Assembly (NCBI GenBank): GCA_019925095.2
Contig: CM034411.1
Span: 16,182,001-16,246,000, forward strand
From: Dendrolimus kikuchii
Lineage: Eukaryota > Arthropoda > Insecta > Lepidoptera > Lasiocampidae
Length of the DNA: 64,000 bases
Direction of reading: 5' to 3'
Shown here: piece by piece, positions 21,046 to 31,548 of the stretch
Layout: each line of letters starts with the position of its first letter
Numbering within the stretch: the first letter of the stretch is position 1
Notes under the pieces: model-generated
The model's input: the letters and a program-made list of their open reading frames with translations, nothing else
The model's database searches: none
What the model was told of the DNA's origin: nothing
Translations under genes and position numbers: made by a program

Positions 21046-21288
21046 TTTTTTTATTGCAGGAGTTCAGCAGACAGGCAGACGGCCCACTTGATGGAAAGCG
21101 GTTAACATCACCTATGGACATTTGCAACACCAAAGGTGCTACAAATGCGTTGCTGCTCTCTTAAAAGAGACTGGACCCAGGTCGTTAACGCCGGAACACA
21201 ACACAAGGTTGTTATGACGGCATACTCTAGACCAGGGGTGGTCGCCATCCAGTCGAACAAATGCCCTACCACCTGGCTTCCAAGAATT
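21046..21288 (-). mobile_element. B retroposon, 5'-truncated
   Basis: T-run and 'attgcaggagttcagcag' at the left; ends at 'ccctaccacctggcttcc', lacking the GC-rich 5' block. Forms the right inverted flank of U copy 2. Confidence 0.75.
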
Positions 21289-21339
21289 CGCATGAAATAC
21301 CAACAGAGGAAGGAAGGTTTTATGATGTCTTACGGCGGC

Positions 21340-21402
21340 GTGAACAGGCTTTCAAAAAGTGTATAATTCGAACTTATTTTGAATAAAAACTTTTGAATTT
21401 AT
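21340..21402 (+). mobile_element. Non-LTR element 3'-end scrap
   Basis: 'ttcaaaaagtg...aacttattttgaataaaaac' matches the 3' end seen at 58280-58330 and, inverted, at 62940-63000. Confidence 0.5.
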
Positions 21403-21410
21403 TGGTACAC

Positions 21411-21744
21411 ATTTAAGCGATCTAGTGGAATACGATACCTAAGATACCGCAAGCTAAGCCGCGTGAAACTCCGTACTTGATTATGAAATATCTGGTTACA
21501 TCAATATAATTATCCAAAACCATCGACACAACCTTAATATGACTGAATAATTTACTGTGGTACCTTATAACAGGGGTTGATTCGGTTACTACGGTTACAA
21601 TTTAATATTTTCAACAATCAAAGGCACCCCAATGTTGTTGGAGGAGACGGCTCATTGAGCGTGAAATATTACACGACTATAGATACATTCCACTCAAAGA
21701 ACCTTTGTGTAATAATTGTCAATCGTTATTGACAGTTATTACAC
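21411..21744. other. Unassigned DNA
   Basis: No gene or shared repeat. Confidence 0.4.
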
Positions 21745-22215
21745 GAGAGAGGGCAGCATTCGGTAAGCTTCATCGAGTGTTCCCGTCGACCTTCCCGCAT
21801 TGCTTGAAGACGAAACTCTTCGAGCTTTGCTCCTCCCCGTTCTGATCTACTAGGATGAGACGTGGACACTGATGGCAAGATTGCTACATAAATTCCAAGT
21901 CGTTCAGAGAGCTGTGTTCGGAGTGTCTTATGGATAAAATCGGAAATTAAGACTTTAGTAAGAGAAGCAAAGTAACCGACATACGTAGTCCGTAAATTTG
22001 GTAAGGAGAAGTAGAATGGGCCAGCTATGTCTTTCAGAGGACCGATAGCTGATGGAGCAGACGAGTTCTGGAGTGGAAACGGCATTTCGGGAAAAGTAGT
22101 GTAGGATGCCGCTTATCTTGGTGAACCGACGATCTGTGCAAGGTCGTCTATAGGTACTGGATGAGGACAGCGTAGGACCAGGATATATGGCGCTAACTTA
22201 GAATGGAATGCGATT
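21745..22215 (+). pseudogene. RT-C fragment, heavily mutated
   Basis: Frames together give HCLKTKLFELC, KIGN, RSKVTDI and 'RTDS*WSRRVLEWKRHFGK' followed by 'DDLCKV', 'YWMRTA' and 'DQDIWR'. These parallel the cleaner copy at 25843 (RTDGRWSKRVLEWRP). At least five stops or frameshifts. It begins upstream of the other copies, so it preserves the longest RT-C tail here. Confidence 0.7.
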
Positions 22216-22555
22216 GGCTGAAGACGATAGACAATATTTTTTTTATTCCGAGTTATAATTTACAGTGAAAATTAGGCAGTGACCTCCTTTGCAAACGTAG
22301 TAGGCTGCGCCCACTTGAATTTTTCCAGCGCTGAGCAATCGAGATTGTCGAAGATCCCGACCTTACAGACGGTCTGAAACATCTAAGCTTCAGAAGAGAC
22401 ATTGGCGCTCTATGCATGTTCTACCGTCTATGTAACGGAGAGTGTTCTGATGAGTTATTGGATTTGGTGTCTACGTCGCAGTAAAAACATAGTTTTATTG
22501 TTGCTCGCACGGTTAGATCTATCTTTACTCCGCTGGATGGCGTTATGTGTATTGA
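22216..22555. other. Unassigned DNA
   Basis: No second copy in the window; a 78-codon plus frame from 22402 runs into the RT-A copy and has no domain of its own. Confidence 0.4.
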
Positions 22556-23037
22556 TCATTTGGTACTGGTGCTGGTGCCTACGCTCACGTATGGAAGCGA
22601 GAGTTGGGTATGGAAGAGAGAGCATGAAAGTAGAGTAAACGCGGTCGAGATGCGAGCACGGCGCAAAATCTGCGGAGTGACGCTCGCGGACCGCGTTCCT
22701 AATACCGAAGTAAGAAAGAGAGTTGGTCTGAAAGAGAGTGTCGGGGTGAAGGTAAGGAAAGGAATGCTCCGGTGGTTCGGGCATGTTGAAAGAATGACTA
22801 AACAGATATACAATGCAAAAGTGGATGGATGCAGAAGTCGTGGAACGCCACGACACGCCTTCCATGATCCAATTGATCGTGTACTAGCAGAAGGTGATGT
22901 CAGGAGCCTTAAGAACAGACGAGCGTGCATGACAAGAGCTATGAATGTCAAAGAAGCAAGTGAGGTGTGTAAGAATAAGCCTGAATGGCGCTCTGTTGTT
23001 CGTGCTTACCCCGCAAGGGAACTGGCGTGAAGTTATG
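22556..23037 (+). mobile_element. RT-A fragment, open for about 150 codons
   Basis: Reads TYGSESWVWKREHESRV through to YPARELA in one frame. It lacks the 'HDERM' codons after 'GHVER', a deletion shared with the copy at 46563, so those two form a subfamily. The tail is only 'gttatgtac', nearly without TATG repeats. Confidence 0.8.
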
Positions 23038-23084
23038 TACATTTCTAAGGATATTAACATGCTCACTTCATTAACATACATATA

Positions 23085-23125
23085 TATCCTCTTAACGCGA
23101 GCGAAGCCGCGAGCAGCAGCTAGTT
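23085..23125 (+). mobile_element. Helitron 3' tip
   Basis: 'gcgagcgaagccgcgagcag' followed by cagCTAG|T: a short stem and CTAG end without a recognisable body. Confidence 0.45.
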
Positions 23126-23535
23126 TACTATAAATACCGAAGATAGTTCTGCCACTACAGATCGTCAGAGCCATAAACAAACAACCACTTCCTAACATTT
23201 CAGTGAGAATCCGCCGCGTCTCGATCAAAGGAGACGAGATTTAAATTCGCTCCAATCAGCGTCGATCGCTGTACACAACAAACAAACACACATAAATAAC
23301 ATTAATCGCTGCACGCTCGGATATCGGATGGGAAAACTCGACGAAGTTTGAATCTCATTTTGTATAAACTGGCATAAATCTGCGGCGAGACTAACTGGGA
23401 TGTCCCGGGATTTGGGAGCTGAGACGAAAGTTTGAAATATTAGCCTCTTAAGAATTTATTCGTTTTTGAGGGTAGTTGTGTGTCTCATTAATCTCTCGTG
23501 TTCTCAATTCGTCTATATGTTCATGTATCTTTCTT
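23126..23535. other. Unassigned DNA
   Basis: No gene; composition grades into the tandem array that follows. Confidence 0.4.
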
Positions 23536-24545
23536 ACTCGATTTCTCTGTTAATTGCGGACCGATTTTCAACTTTTTTCTTTTAATCGAAAGTGTAACGG
23601 ATATAACGTCCAATTGTGCAAAGGAGAAAAATTAAGCAAGATCTTAAGGGTTTGAAAAGTTAGCCGTTGATTGCTTTTAGGGAATGGAATGCAGCGCACG
23701 TATAAGCACGGTCGGTGGTCGCGGGCAACTAACTCGGGTCGCTCCGGAGTGAAGTTCGTGCATTCGATCATTCTCTATGCAATTAATTGGCTATTATTTA
23801 TTAAAAAAGACACAGGTAAATACAGAAATATTTTTACATTTTATACGTATATTTATATTATTTGTATTTATTTTTCTTTAATTTATTTCATTTTACAGGC
23901 AACACCGAGCGGGCCGTTCATACAACGCATTCCATCGTTAATAGAAAGGTTACACTCCTGAATTGGTCCCATTGTCATTATGTCAGGATCTGATGTGTGG
24001 ATTCCAAGGAATTAGAGAAACTCACGAAAATTCTTCGTAGCACGATATCTCCGTCAATTGTAAACCGATTTTTAAATTGTTTTCTTTACTCGTAAGTGTA
24101 TACTCACGAGGTAGTCCCATGGTCACCAAGTCAGGATCTGATGAGTGGATCGGGTCTCAGGGATATCAAACATAAATAACCCTTATTAAAGAACGCCGTG
24201 CGCCTAAATTCTTAGCAAAGAACTTATACGAGTATACGCGTGTGGAACATTACATTTCTATAGGCGCTTTTATAAGCATGTTACGCGATTTGTCCGTCAA
24301 TTGTGGATCGATTTTCTTTTTTTTTTCTTTTTTCGTAAGTGTATATACTCCCGAGGCGGTTCCATGTTCAACAAGTCAGGAGCTGATGAGTGGCTTCCAG
24401 GGAAATCGAGAGTAAACATTATTAAAAAACGACGAGAGACTACATTTTTCCAAAAAAAGCTTGTATACGCGTGATAGTATTACACTTTGTACAGGCGCTT
24501 AATTTTTTTGTAGGCATATTACGGGATTTCTCCGTCAATTGTGAC
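23536..24545. repeat. Diverged tandem array, period about 240 bp
   Basis: 'tccgtcaattgt' occurs at 24051, 24291 and 24531 (240 bp apart), with an older form at 23542. 'gtcaggatctgatg' or its variant at 23984, 24141 and 24379 tracks the same units. Units contain 'cgtaagtgtatact' and 'ggcgctt'. The first unit is expanded by unrelated DNA (about 23680-23950). Looks like an old satellite-like array. Confidence 0.65.
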
Positions 24546-25326
24546 GTATAGACTGTGCATTTTATGGCGTTATAGAGAGTTGTCGTTAAATGGAGAGAAA
24601 TCTGTTATTTTTGTGTGACGTCTGTTGCTGCACCAGTAATTTTGTTGTATTTTTTTTTACTTATTTTATCTTGCGATGTTGAGGCATCTCGGTGATAAAG
24701 GAAGTACTTAAAATTTTCGGAATTTCTTTGAAATTTCGGTATGCTTGATGCCGATAGTCGAGTTTATTACGGGCTAGGATAATAAAGGGATAAAAGAATG
24801 TATACAGCTGCGCAGTTTTAACTAATTTTGGCAACTTAAAAAGGTACTTTTGATTGGAGTGGGTGTAACGCTATATAGTGTGTATCATTGTATGGAAGAC
24901 AAGCTTAACCAACGAAAGCTAAGTGATTTCGACGATTAACGGAGTTTGTCGTTAAATCGAGTTACGTTACATGGAGTTTACGCTGTACTACTATGATATA
25001 CTATGATATGTTATATAATAATGGTGACTTTGTAGTATACAAATTCGCTCAACTCTCATCCGCGTAATCCACGGATCCGTGTGGGCTGCACCTTATCTGA
25101 CGGTGGCACGCAACAGGACCCACCACCAACTAAGTTCCCAAGCGATAAATAATAAACTTTATCGGAATAAACAGTTCGCCTCGTTCAGTGGGAACGAGCC
25201 GAATCTGCGATTAATGGGCCTAGTTTAAAATTCATAAGCGAAACGAAATTTGCATGTGTATTTATCATCTAAAACGTTTCCCTTATCTGGACAGAAAATT
25301 ATCCCACCCAAAAATTAGAACTATAC
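24546..25326. other. Unassigned DNA
   Basis: No convincing gene, RNA or repeat shared with the rest of the window. Confidence 0.45.
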
Positions 25327-25789
25327 TGTTACATATCGCCAAAAAAAATGCGCACACCTGCAGGTCGTAAAACGCAGCTTTATTGCCACCGGATTTAGGA
25401 ATTATTTTGTTTACTTTGTGTTTAGAATTTGAAAAACATGCTATGGTTTTTCTACTTCTTTTATGGCCGTCATTAGTGTCGAAATAATCCTTTCTTGCCA
25501 GGTGTGCGGATTAACTCGGTGAATACGGTCTTTTGTTCTATTATACAGTTTAGTATAAAAAAATGACCGAACGAGGTGAGGCAGTCAAGCGAGGATTACG
25601 ATACGAGCAAGACGTAGATTCGACAAGTGATATAGTGACGGACTTTGCGCGTGTTATTGAATCGTGCAGTGTATACTGTTTGTATCCAGTTATATTTGTA
25701 CCTGTTTTATACGTGTTTGTACAGTTCTAATAAACTCGTAATAGTAATTCCAACGGCATTTTAATTCGAGTCCTGCGTAACTCGTAACA
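25327..25789 (+). mobile_element. LTR-L solo LTR, short copy
   Basis: 463 bp, TGTTAC...GTAACA, with perfect 4-bp target duplication atac (25323-25326, 25790-25793). AATAAA at 25729-25734. Contains one copy of the 'tttgtttactttgtgttt' block that is doubled in the copy at 17376. Confidence 0.8.
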
Positions 25790-25842
25790 ATACGTCACTG
25801 AGGTTTTATTCGCGTAAACTATCTATCGTAGAATATTAGCAA

Positions 25843-26035
25843 GTTGAAGTGGCAGTGGGCCGGTCACGTCTGTCGCAGGACCGACGGCCGATGGAGCAAA
25901 CGAGTCCTGGAGTGGAGACCACGTCTCGGCAAACGTAGCGTAGGGCGCCCGCCAGCCCGGTGGACTGACGACCTGCGCAAGATCACCGCCAAGGGCTGGA
26001 CAAGAAAGACGGGGGATATGTGGCGCATACTTGAT
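25843..26035 (+). pseudogene. RT-C tail, best preserved coding piece
   Basis: One frame reads KWQWAGHVCRRTDGRWSKRV, then LEWRPRLGKRSVGRPPARWT and DDLRKITAKGWTRKTGD, the C-terminal tail of endonuclease/RT non-LTR proteins. The element continues at 26367 ('gaggaggcctacgtctgaag'), beyond a B insertion. The intact order is seen at 33978 ('ggaggcctacgtccagcag'). Confidence 0.8.
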
Positions 26036-26366
26036 TTTTATCCGTGCAGGAACGGAGAAAGAATACAATTTCCTGCGGCCGGGCGGCCTGTCGTAAGAGG
26101 CGACAAAACAACCCACAGCCAGGTGATAGGGCATTTGCCCGACTGGATAGCTACCACCCCTGGTCTAAAGTATGTCGCCATAACAACCTTGAGTTGTGTT
26201 CCGGCTTTAGTGACCAGGTTCCAGTCTCCCTTAAGAGAGCAGCAGCGCATTTGTAGCACCTTTGGTGTTGCAAATGTCCATAGGTCATGGTAACCGCTTT
26301 CCATCAAGTGGGCCGTCTGCCTGTCTGCTGAACTCCTGCAATAAAAAAATAAAAAATAAAAAAAAA
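26036..26366 (+). mobile_element. B retroposon inserted in RT-C
   Basis: Full-length copy with a long A-rich tail, flanked by acttga at 26030-26035 and 26367-26372. This short target duplication supports retroposition of B and makes it younger than RT-C. Confidence 0.85.
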
Positions 26367-26403
26367 ACTTGAGGAGGCCTACGTCTGAAGAAGAAAAAGA
26401 AAC

Positions 26404-26690
26404 TATCTGTGCAGGAACAGAGAAGGAATACAATGTCCTGCGGCCGAGCGGCTTGTCGTGGTGGTAGGGCATTTGCCCGTCTGGATGACTATAACCCCTG
26501 GACGAAAGCATGCCGCCGTAACAACCTTGAGTTGTGTTCCGGCATTAGTGGCCAGGTTCCAGTCTCCCTTTAGGGAGCGGCAGCACATGATTGCACCTTT
26601 GGTGTTACAAACGTCCATAGGCGATGGTAAATCCAACAGGTGGGCCGTCTGTCTGTGTGCTGAACTCATGCAATAAAAACAAAAATTCAG
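26404..26690 (+). mobile_element. B retroposon, old diverged copy
   Basis: Starts 'atctgtgcaggaacag', lacks about 50 bp after 'cggcttgtcg', and ends 'ctcatgcaataaaaac'. It abuts the RT-C 3' end. Confidence 0.7.
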
Positions 26691-26818
26691 AAGATAAATT
26701 ATCCTATTGCAAAAGTAAAATTTTGGGTTAGTAAGGCTTTTCACGCGGGCATGTTACTCGCGTACATTGAGACATTGTATCACACAATGAATATTTCTTT
26801 TTCTATGTATCTCTATTA

Positions 26819-27451
26819 TCTATACTAATATTATAAAGGTGAAGAGTTTGTTTGTTTGTTTAAACGCGCTAATCTCAGGAACCGCTGGTCCGATTTGAAA
26901 AATTCTTTCAGTGTTGAATAATACATTTATCGAGGAAATCTATAGGCTATATTATATTTTCAAAAAAATTAGGGATCCTTACTAAAAGTCCAATAATGTA
27001 ACCCAAGGTGTAAAAAATGACCCGAAAAATCCTAACACGGCGTGCGCTGCGAAAACTTTTGATTATAGAACAAAACAATGTACTATCACTTAGCAGAACA
27101 TATCATTGTCTACAAAAAATATCGCGTAACCATATGTCTAACTATTGTAGTTATCTCACAATAAGTGTTTTCTTTTAATTTTTTTTACTCTTTATTTTGT
27201 ACGTTGGTATTAATCCTTATCAAAATAAATTGCTCCATATTCAAGACGAATTCAATATCTTTCTAGAACTGTTTGAATTATTCTGATTTGAAAAATTCTT
27301 TCAGTGTTGGATAGCCCATTTATCGAGAAAGGCTATAGGCTATATATCATCACGCTAAGACCAATAGGAGCGGAGCACCAATGAAGAATGTTTCAAAATC
27401 GGAGGGTTTTGAAAGCAAATTCCACGCGGAGGACGTCGCGAGCACAGCTAG
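26819..27451 (+). mobile_element. Hel-1L composite Helitron, copy 2
   Basis: A|TC start and CTAG|T end intact. Same passenger and doubled module as 18774, but shortened by about 110 bp in the linker before the second module. The sequence after its CTAG starts another Helitron-like 5' region. Confidence 0.75.
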
Positions 27452-27610
27452 TAATATTATAAATGCGAAAGTTCACGGGAAAACTATTGAACCGATTTCG
27501 CTGAAACTCGGTTTATTGTAGGTTGAATATCTAGGATGGACAGAGGATATTTTTCATCCCGGAAAAGGGATAGCTTTATGTAAAGGTTATCCCAGAGAGT
27601 AGGATAGGTT
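27452..27610 (+). mobile_element. Hel-2 Helitron 5' fragment
   Basis: 'aatattataaatgcgaaag' and 'cgggaaaactattgaaccga' match the start of the complete Hel-2 at 34614-34966 (read in reverse). The TC start is missing and the copy fades after 'tttatgtaaaggttatccc'. Confidence 0.55.
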
Positions 27611-27883
27611 TTGTATTTTTTGTGATGTCATTTTGGTTATTTTGGTCGTTGTACAGTTTGAACACTTGTTCTTGCTTGTTGTGGGAGTGCTGGTGCTTTA
27701 TTGTAGTAGGATGAAGAAAATACACCTTGTTGCTTTCAAGGATTTATTCTGGTAGTACTTGGGCTTGGATGCTGATCCCTGGGTTCAACTTAGTGGTAGT
27801 TGAAGTCGTATGTTACGACCAATAGCAGCTCCTGGCAACATGATTGCAACTTGTTAGCAACTCAACTACAAAGTATTTATGAG

Positions 27884-28105
27884 CATTATTTATACATACA
27901 TACATACATAACTTCACGCCAGTTCCCTTGCGGGATAGGCACGTACAACAGAGCGCCATTTAGGCTTATTCTTACACACCTCGCTTGCTTCTTTGACATT
28001 CATAACTCTTGTCATACACGCTCGTCTGTTCTTAAGGCTCCTGACATCACCTTCTGCTAGTACACGATAAATTTGATCATGGAAGGTGATCATCATTATT
28101 TATAC
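27884..28105 (-). mobile_element. RT-A fragment, short, 12-bp target duplication
   Basis: Only the last 60 codons plus TATG tail. Duplicated target cattatttatac at 27884-27895 and 28094-28105. Confidence 0.85.
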
Positions 28106-28314
28106 TAATGTTATAATATTAAAGTAGCCTAAAGTAGGCCACAGCATCAGCAAAACCCTGTACGTTGAACCGTATAGTCGTTTTGGTCATTTTGGACATT
28201 TTCGTCATTTTTGTAGTTTACAGATGATATACCAAACACACGGGTTACTACTTTTTATCGCAAAAATAATTTTCGAAATTTCTCAAGATTATAGATATAA
28301 AAATTCATCATCGA

Positions 28315-28378
28315 TAAAAAAAATGCCATAGTAACTCGGTCTGTCTATTTGTCTATATTAAGCTTTCACGGAAAAACT
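28315..28378 (+). mobile_element. Helitron body, left part of a nested locus
   Basis: 'gtaactcggtctgtctattt' and 'ttcacggaaaaact' are Hel-2-style body sequence. The element continues after the nested SINE and retrotransposon at about 31549, where the duplicated aaaaact precedes 'gctggagtattgg'. Confidence 0.55.
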
Positions 28379-28402
28379 ATATAATAATAATAATAATAAT
28401 AA
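28379..28402. repeat. TAA microsatellite (SINE-J tail and Dong target)
   Basis: Seven to eight TAA units between Helitron sequence and the 5' end of the Dong-like element. Other SINE-J copies (31805, 35687) end in the same repeat, so this is the tail of the SINE-J whose head lies at 31424-31548. Confidence 0.75.
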
Positions 28403-31400
28403 AACTTGTTGATCATGGGGGTCTTGGATTCTTTATTAGTTCCATATTTTAGAGCTAGTAAAGATCTTGCCGAAACACATTCGATTCTATACTGTGGCGC
28501 TGTTGCTGTATGTCGTGTCTCTGGTACCAAATTTCCAAATTTGGAACAGAGTCCACGGCGTAGTGATGGACAGCCTGCCTGGCAGAAAAGAATCGAATGT
28601 CGTATTGGTAAGGCCAGGACCCTCATAGCCAAATTACTTTCTTTTAGGGCCGGAAACACTAGGCCAAAAGTCATGCGTTTTGTAAATCGGGCTTTCACTG
28701 GGACTGACAGTAATCCCAGTGACTATTTAGCTCGAGTTACAGAACGCATTGACTTTTATAAACAAAAAATTAGTGCGTGGGCCAATCGATTGCGTCGGTA
28801 TAAAAAACGAGCAGATCGTTATAACTTGAATCGCCTTTTCCAAAGAGACCAAAAAAGAGTGTATAGAGGATGGGAGCGGCCATGTGTTTCTGTGGATGAC
28901 GGTCACTGGCCAGATATCGACTCTATGACAGCGTTCTGGAGTAATATTTGGTCGGTGCCTGTCACCCACAGAGAAGGCGACTGGACTAGGATGGTCGAGC
29001 AGGCTTGTGAAACGATTCCAGAAATGGAACCGTTGGCTCTGGAACCAGTTGACATTAGTTGTGCAATTCGTATGGCTCAAAACTGGAAAAGTCCAGGACC
29101 AGACGGATTGCACAACTTTTGGATCAAATGGTTCAAAAGTTCGCATGCCTGTTTGGCTGTCCAATTCCAGGAGGCTATAAACATAGGTTCGCTTCCTTCC
29201 TTTATGACTACTGGAGTCACTCATCTGCTCCATAAGTCAGGTAGTACCACGGAGGCAAAAAACTATAGACCCATCACTTGTTTACCAACTATATACAAGC
29301 TGCTTACATCTGTTTTGAGATCTAAATTAATAGAACATTTGACAAATAATAACATTTTGGCCAATACTCAAAACGGATGTAAGAACGGGTCCCGTGGTAC
29401 TAAGGAGCTCCTCCTCATCGATATGACCATTAGTCATCAGGTACGGCGAAACAGAAAAAATCTGTCTGTAGCCTGGATTGACTACAAAAAAGCCTATGAT
29501 TCGGTGCCCCATACATGGCTGGAGAAAGTCCTGGAGCTGTATAAAGTAAATGCAACTCTCCGTGCTTTCCTCAGTTCATGTATGGAGCAGTGGACCACGG
29601 TGCTTAGGCATCCAGGGGACAGAGGGAATCTTTCTGTTTTGCACGACCCAATAAGGATCAAGCGGGGCATTTTCCAGGGTGACAGTTTGAGTCCACTTTG
29701 GTTCTGTCTAGCTTTGAATCCACTAAGTACTCTACTTAGGGAGTCAAAGTTAGGCTTTCAACTTCGGAGAGGGGGTGAGATTATATCACACCTTATGTAC
29801 ATGGATGACGTGAAACTATTTGCATCGAAAAAGCCGGATCTTTTGCAGTTGCTAAAGATTACTGAAAGCTTTAGCAACTCCATTAGTATGGAATTCGGTG
29901 TAGATAAGTGTGCCGTCATGCATGTACAACGAGGGAGAGTTGTAAATTCAGAAAATTTACAACTGTCTGAAAATATATCCCTCAAGACCCTTTCTGAAGG
30001 TGAAACCTACAAGTATCTTGGTATGTCAGAGTCGTTGGGTATTCCTGATGCTGATGTAAAGCAGGCGATGAAGGATCGTTTCTTTTCCCGCCTGAGAAAG
30101 GTCTTAACGAGCCTTCTCTCAGGTGGAAATAAGGTTCGAGCCTTCAACGCTTGGGTTATGCCAGCATTAGCATACTCCTTTGGCATACTAAGATGGACTC
30201 AAACTGAATTAGACGCCCTGGATAGACGGGTTCGTTGTCTACTGACAACACATCGGATGCACCACCCACGTTCGTCTGTGATGAGACTGTACATCCCACG
30301 GAAGTGTGGAGGTAGGGGGTTTTTAAATACCAAAGACCTCCACAACCGTGAGGTGTACAATCTCAGAGAATATTTTCTCAAAGTCGGCGAGACTGCGGGT
30401 ATGCATCACGATGTAGTGTCAGTAGACAAAGGGTTCACCCCGCTATCCCTAGCAAAACAGAACTGGCAGAGACCGTTGGTAATGAGTGCCTCTGATCGTA
30501 TGGACGTATGGAAGAGCAAGGAGCTGCATGGCAGGTTCTATCAGGCTCTAACAGGGCCTGATGTGGACCTACCAGCGTCGGTGAACTGGCTACGTTTCGG
30601 TGACCTATTTGGGGAAACCGAAGGGTTTGTCTGTGCAATTATGGACGAGGTTATCAAAACGAACAACTACCGGAAGTACATTCTGAAGGACGGCACGCTT
30701 GACATATGTCGGGCGTGTCACCGCCCTGGTGAGTCTCTCAGACATGTTACTTCCGGTTGTTCTCGTCTTGCTAACAGCGAGTACTTGCACAGGCACAACC
30801 TTGTAGCCAGGATCATCCACCAGCAACTTGCTCTTAAATACGGACTTGTCTTGTCGGAGGTACCTTATTACCAATACAAGCCCGAGCCAGTTCTTGACAA
30901 TGGTCAATATCTGCTCTACTGGGACCGATCAATTATCACTGACAGGACTATTGTTGCTAACAAGCCTGATATTGTGATAGTTGATCGGTCTGCGAGACGT
31001 GCTATAATTGTAGATGTCGCGATTCCCCATGATGGTAACCTCGTGAATGCCGAGAAAGATAAACAAATAAAGTATATTGATCTTGCTCACGAGGTTACCG
31101 CTATGTGGAACCTGGACTCTACAATCATAGTACCGATAGTGGTGTCAGTGAATGGACTAATAGCGAAGAGCCTTGATCGCCACCTTGAAAGGCTCTCGCT
31201 TGGTATCTGGTTGAAGGGTCGGATGCAGAAGGCAGCTCTGTTGGACACGGCCCGTATTGTGAGGAGATTCCTGTGTCTGGAGCCTTAACCACCGGTAGCC
31301 TGGACCCTAGGCCCCACTGCCGGCGAAGATCAGTTTTTTATATTTTTTTTATAAATAAATTTGTATTTTTTATAAGAAAAATGTAAAAAATTTGGAAATA

Positions 31401-31423
31401 AAATATATATGTAAATAATAAAG
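28403..31423 (+). mobile_element. Dong-like (R4 clade) non-LTR retrotransposon, 5'-truncated
   Basis: A single open frame of 2.9 kb plus an AT-rich 3' UTR of about 135 bp. It abuts a TAA repeat on its 5' side; two other fragments in the window (36086, 47702) also sit in TAA repeats. Dong of Bombyx mori is the known TAA-targeting R4-clade element, and the C-terminal restriction-like endonuclease fits that clade. The N-terminal DNA-binding region expected of R2-group proteins is absent, so the copy was probably truncated on insertion. The 3' end joins the interior of a SINE-J at 'agaccatag'. Confidence 0.8.
28415..31288 (+). CDS. Dong/R4-type reverse transcriptase with restriction-like endonuclease
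   Basis: 957 codons from the first ATG; TTG codons lie just upstream, after an in-frame TAA of the target repeat. Seen in order: a pre-RT region (about 1-220); RT blocks YRPITCLP (284), AWIDYKKAYD with catalytic Asp 356, GIFQGDSLSP (418-427), YMDD (462-465) and YKYLG; a CCHC knuckle (C765, C768, H777, C782); then the endonuclease PD (851-852), VDVAIP with Asp 867, and Lys 886-Tyr 887. These are all the catalytic positions I would expect, with no stop or frameshift. The protein would nick TAA repeats and reverse-transcribe its RNA there. The missing N-terminal zinc finger/Myb region suggests this copy cannot target normally. No promoter is visible. Confidence 0.85.
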   Translation: MGVLDSLLVPYFRASKDLAETHSILYCGAVAVCRVSGTKFPNLEQSPRRSDGQPAWQKRIECRIGKARTLIAKLLSFRAGNTRPKVMRFVNRAFTGTDSNPSDYLARVTERIDFYKQKISAWANRLRRYKKRADRYNLNRLFQRDQKRVYRGWERPCVSVDDGHWPDIDSMTAFWSNIWSVPVTHREGDWTRMVEQACETIPEMEPLALEPVDISCAIRMAQNWKSPGPDGLHNFWIKWFKSSHACLAVQFQEAINIGSLPSFMTTGVTHLLHKSGSTTEAKNYRPITCLPTIYKLLTSVLRSKLIEHLTNNNILANTQNGCKNGSRGTKELLLIDMTISHQVRRNRKNLSVAWIDYKKAYDSVPHTWLEKVLELYKVNATLRAFLSSCMEQWTTVLRHPGDRGNLSVLHDPIRIKRGIFQGDSLSPLWFCLALNPLSTLLRESKLGFQLRRGGEIISHLMYMDDVKLFASKKPDLLQLLKITESFSNSISMEFGVDKCAVMHVQRGRVVNSENLQLSENISLKTLSEGETYKYLGMSESLGIPDADVKQAMKDRFFSRLRKVLTSLLSGGNKVRAFNAWVMPALAYSFGILRWTQTELDALDRRVRCLLTTHRMHHPRSSVMRLYIPRKCGGRGFLNTKDLHNREVYNLREYFLKVGETAGMHHDVVSVDKGFTPLSLAKQNWQRPLVMSASDRMDVWKSKELHGRFYQALTGPDVDLPASVNWLRFGDLFGETEGFVCAIMDEVIKTNNYRKYILKDGTLDICRACHRPGESLRHVTSGCSRLANSEYLHRHNLVARIIHQQLALKYGLVLSEVPYYQYKPEPVLDNGQYLLYWDRSIITDRTIVANKPDIVIVDRSARRAIIVDVAIPHDGNLVNAEKDKQIKYIDLAHEVTAMWNLDSTIIVPIVVSVNGLIAKSLDRHLERLSLGIWLKGRMQKAALLDTARIVRRFLCLEP

Positions 31424-31548
31424 ACCATAGTAAATAACGGAGAAAATACGTTTCCGAAATTTACTATACCAGGAATCGAACCCGGAACCCCTGCGTTGCA
31501 GTGAGGTACGCCGGCAAAGGCTTAGCCCGCTCAACCACAGAGGCCGTC
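31424..31548 (-). mobile_element. SINE-J head half (host of the Dong insertion)
   Basis: Minus-strand tRNA-derived head: A-box-like tggttgagcgg and a B-box ggttcgattcc. About 100 bp of body between the 'agaccatag' point and the TAA tail is missing compared with 31805-32043. Outer duplicated bases aaaaact (28372-28378, 31549-31555) mark the original SINE insertion. Confidence 0.75.

Noticed and set aside
28366..29233. Minus-strand ORFs within 28.4-31 kb
   Set aside because: They are antisense shadows of the reverse-transcriptase reading frame.
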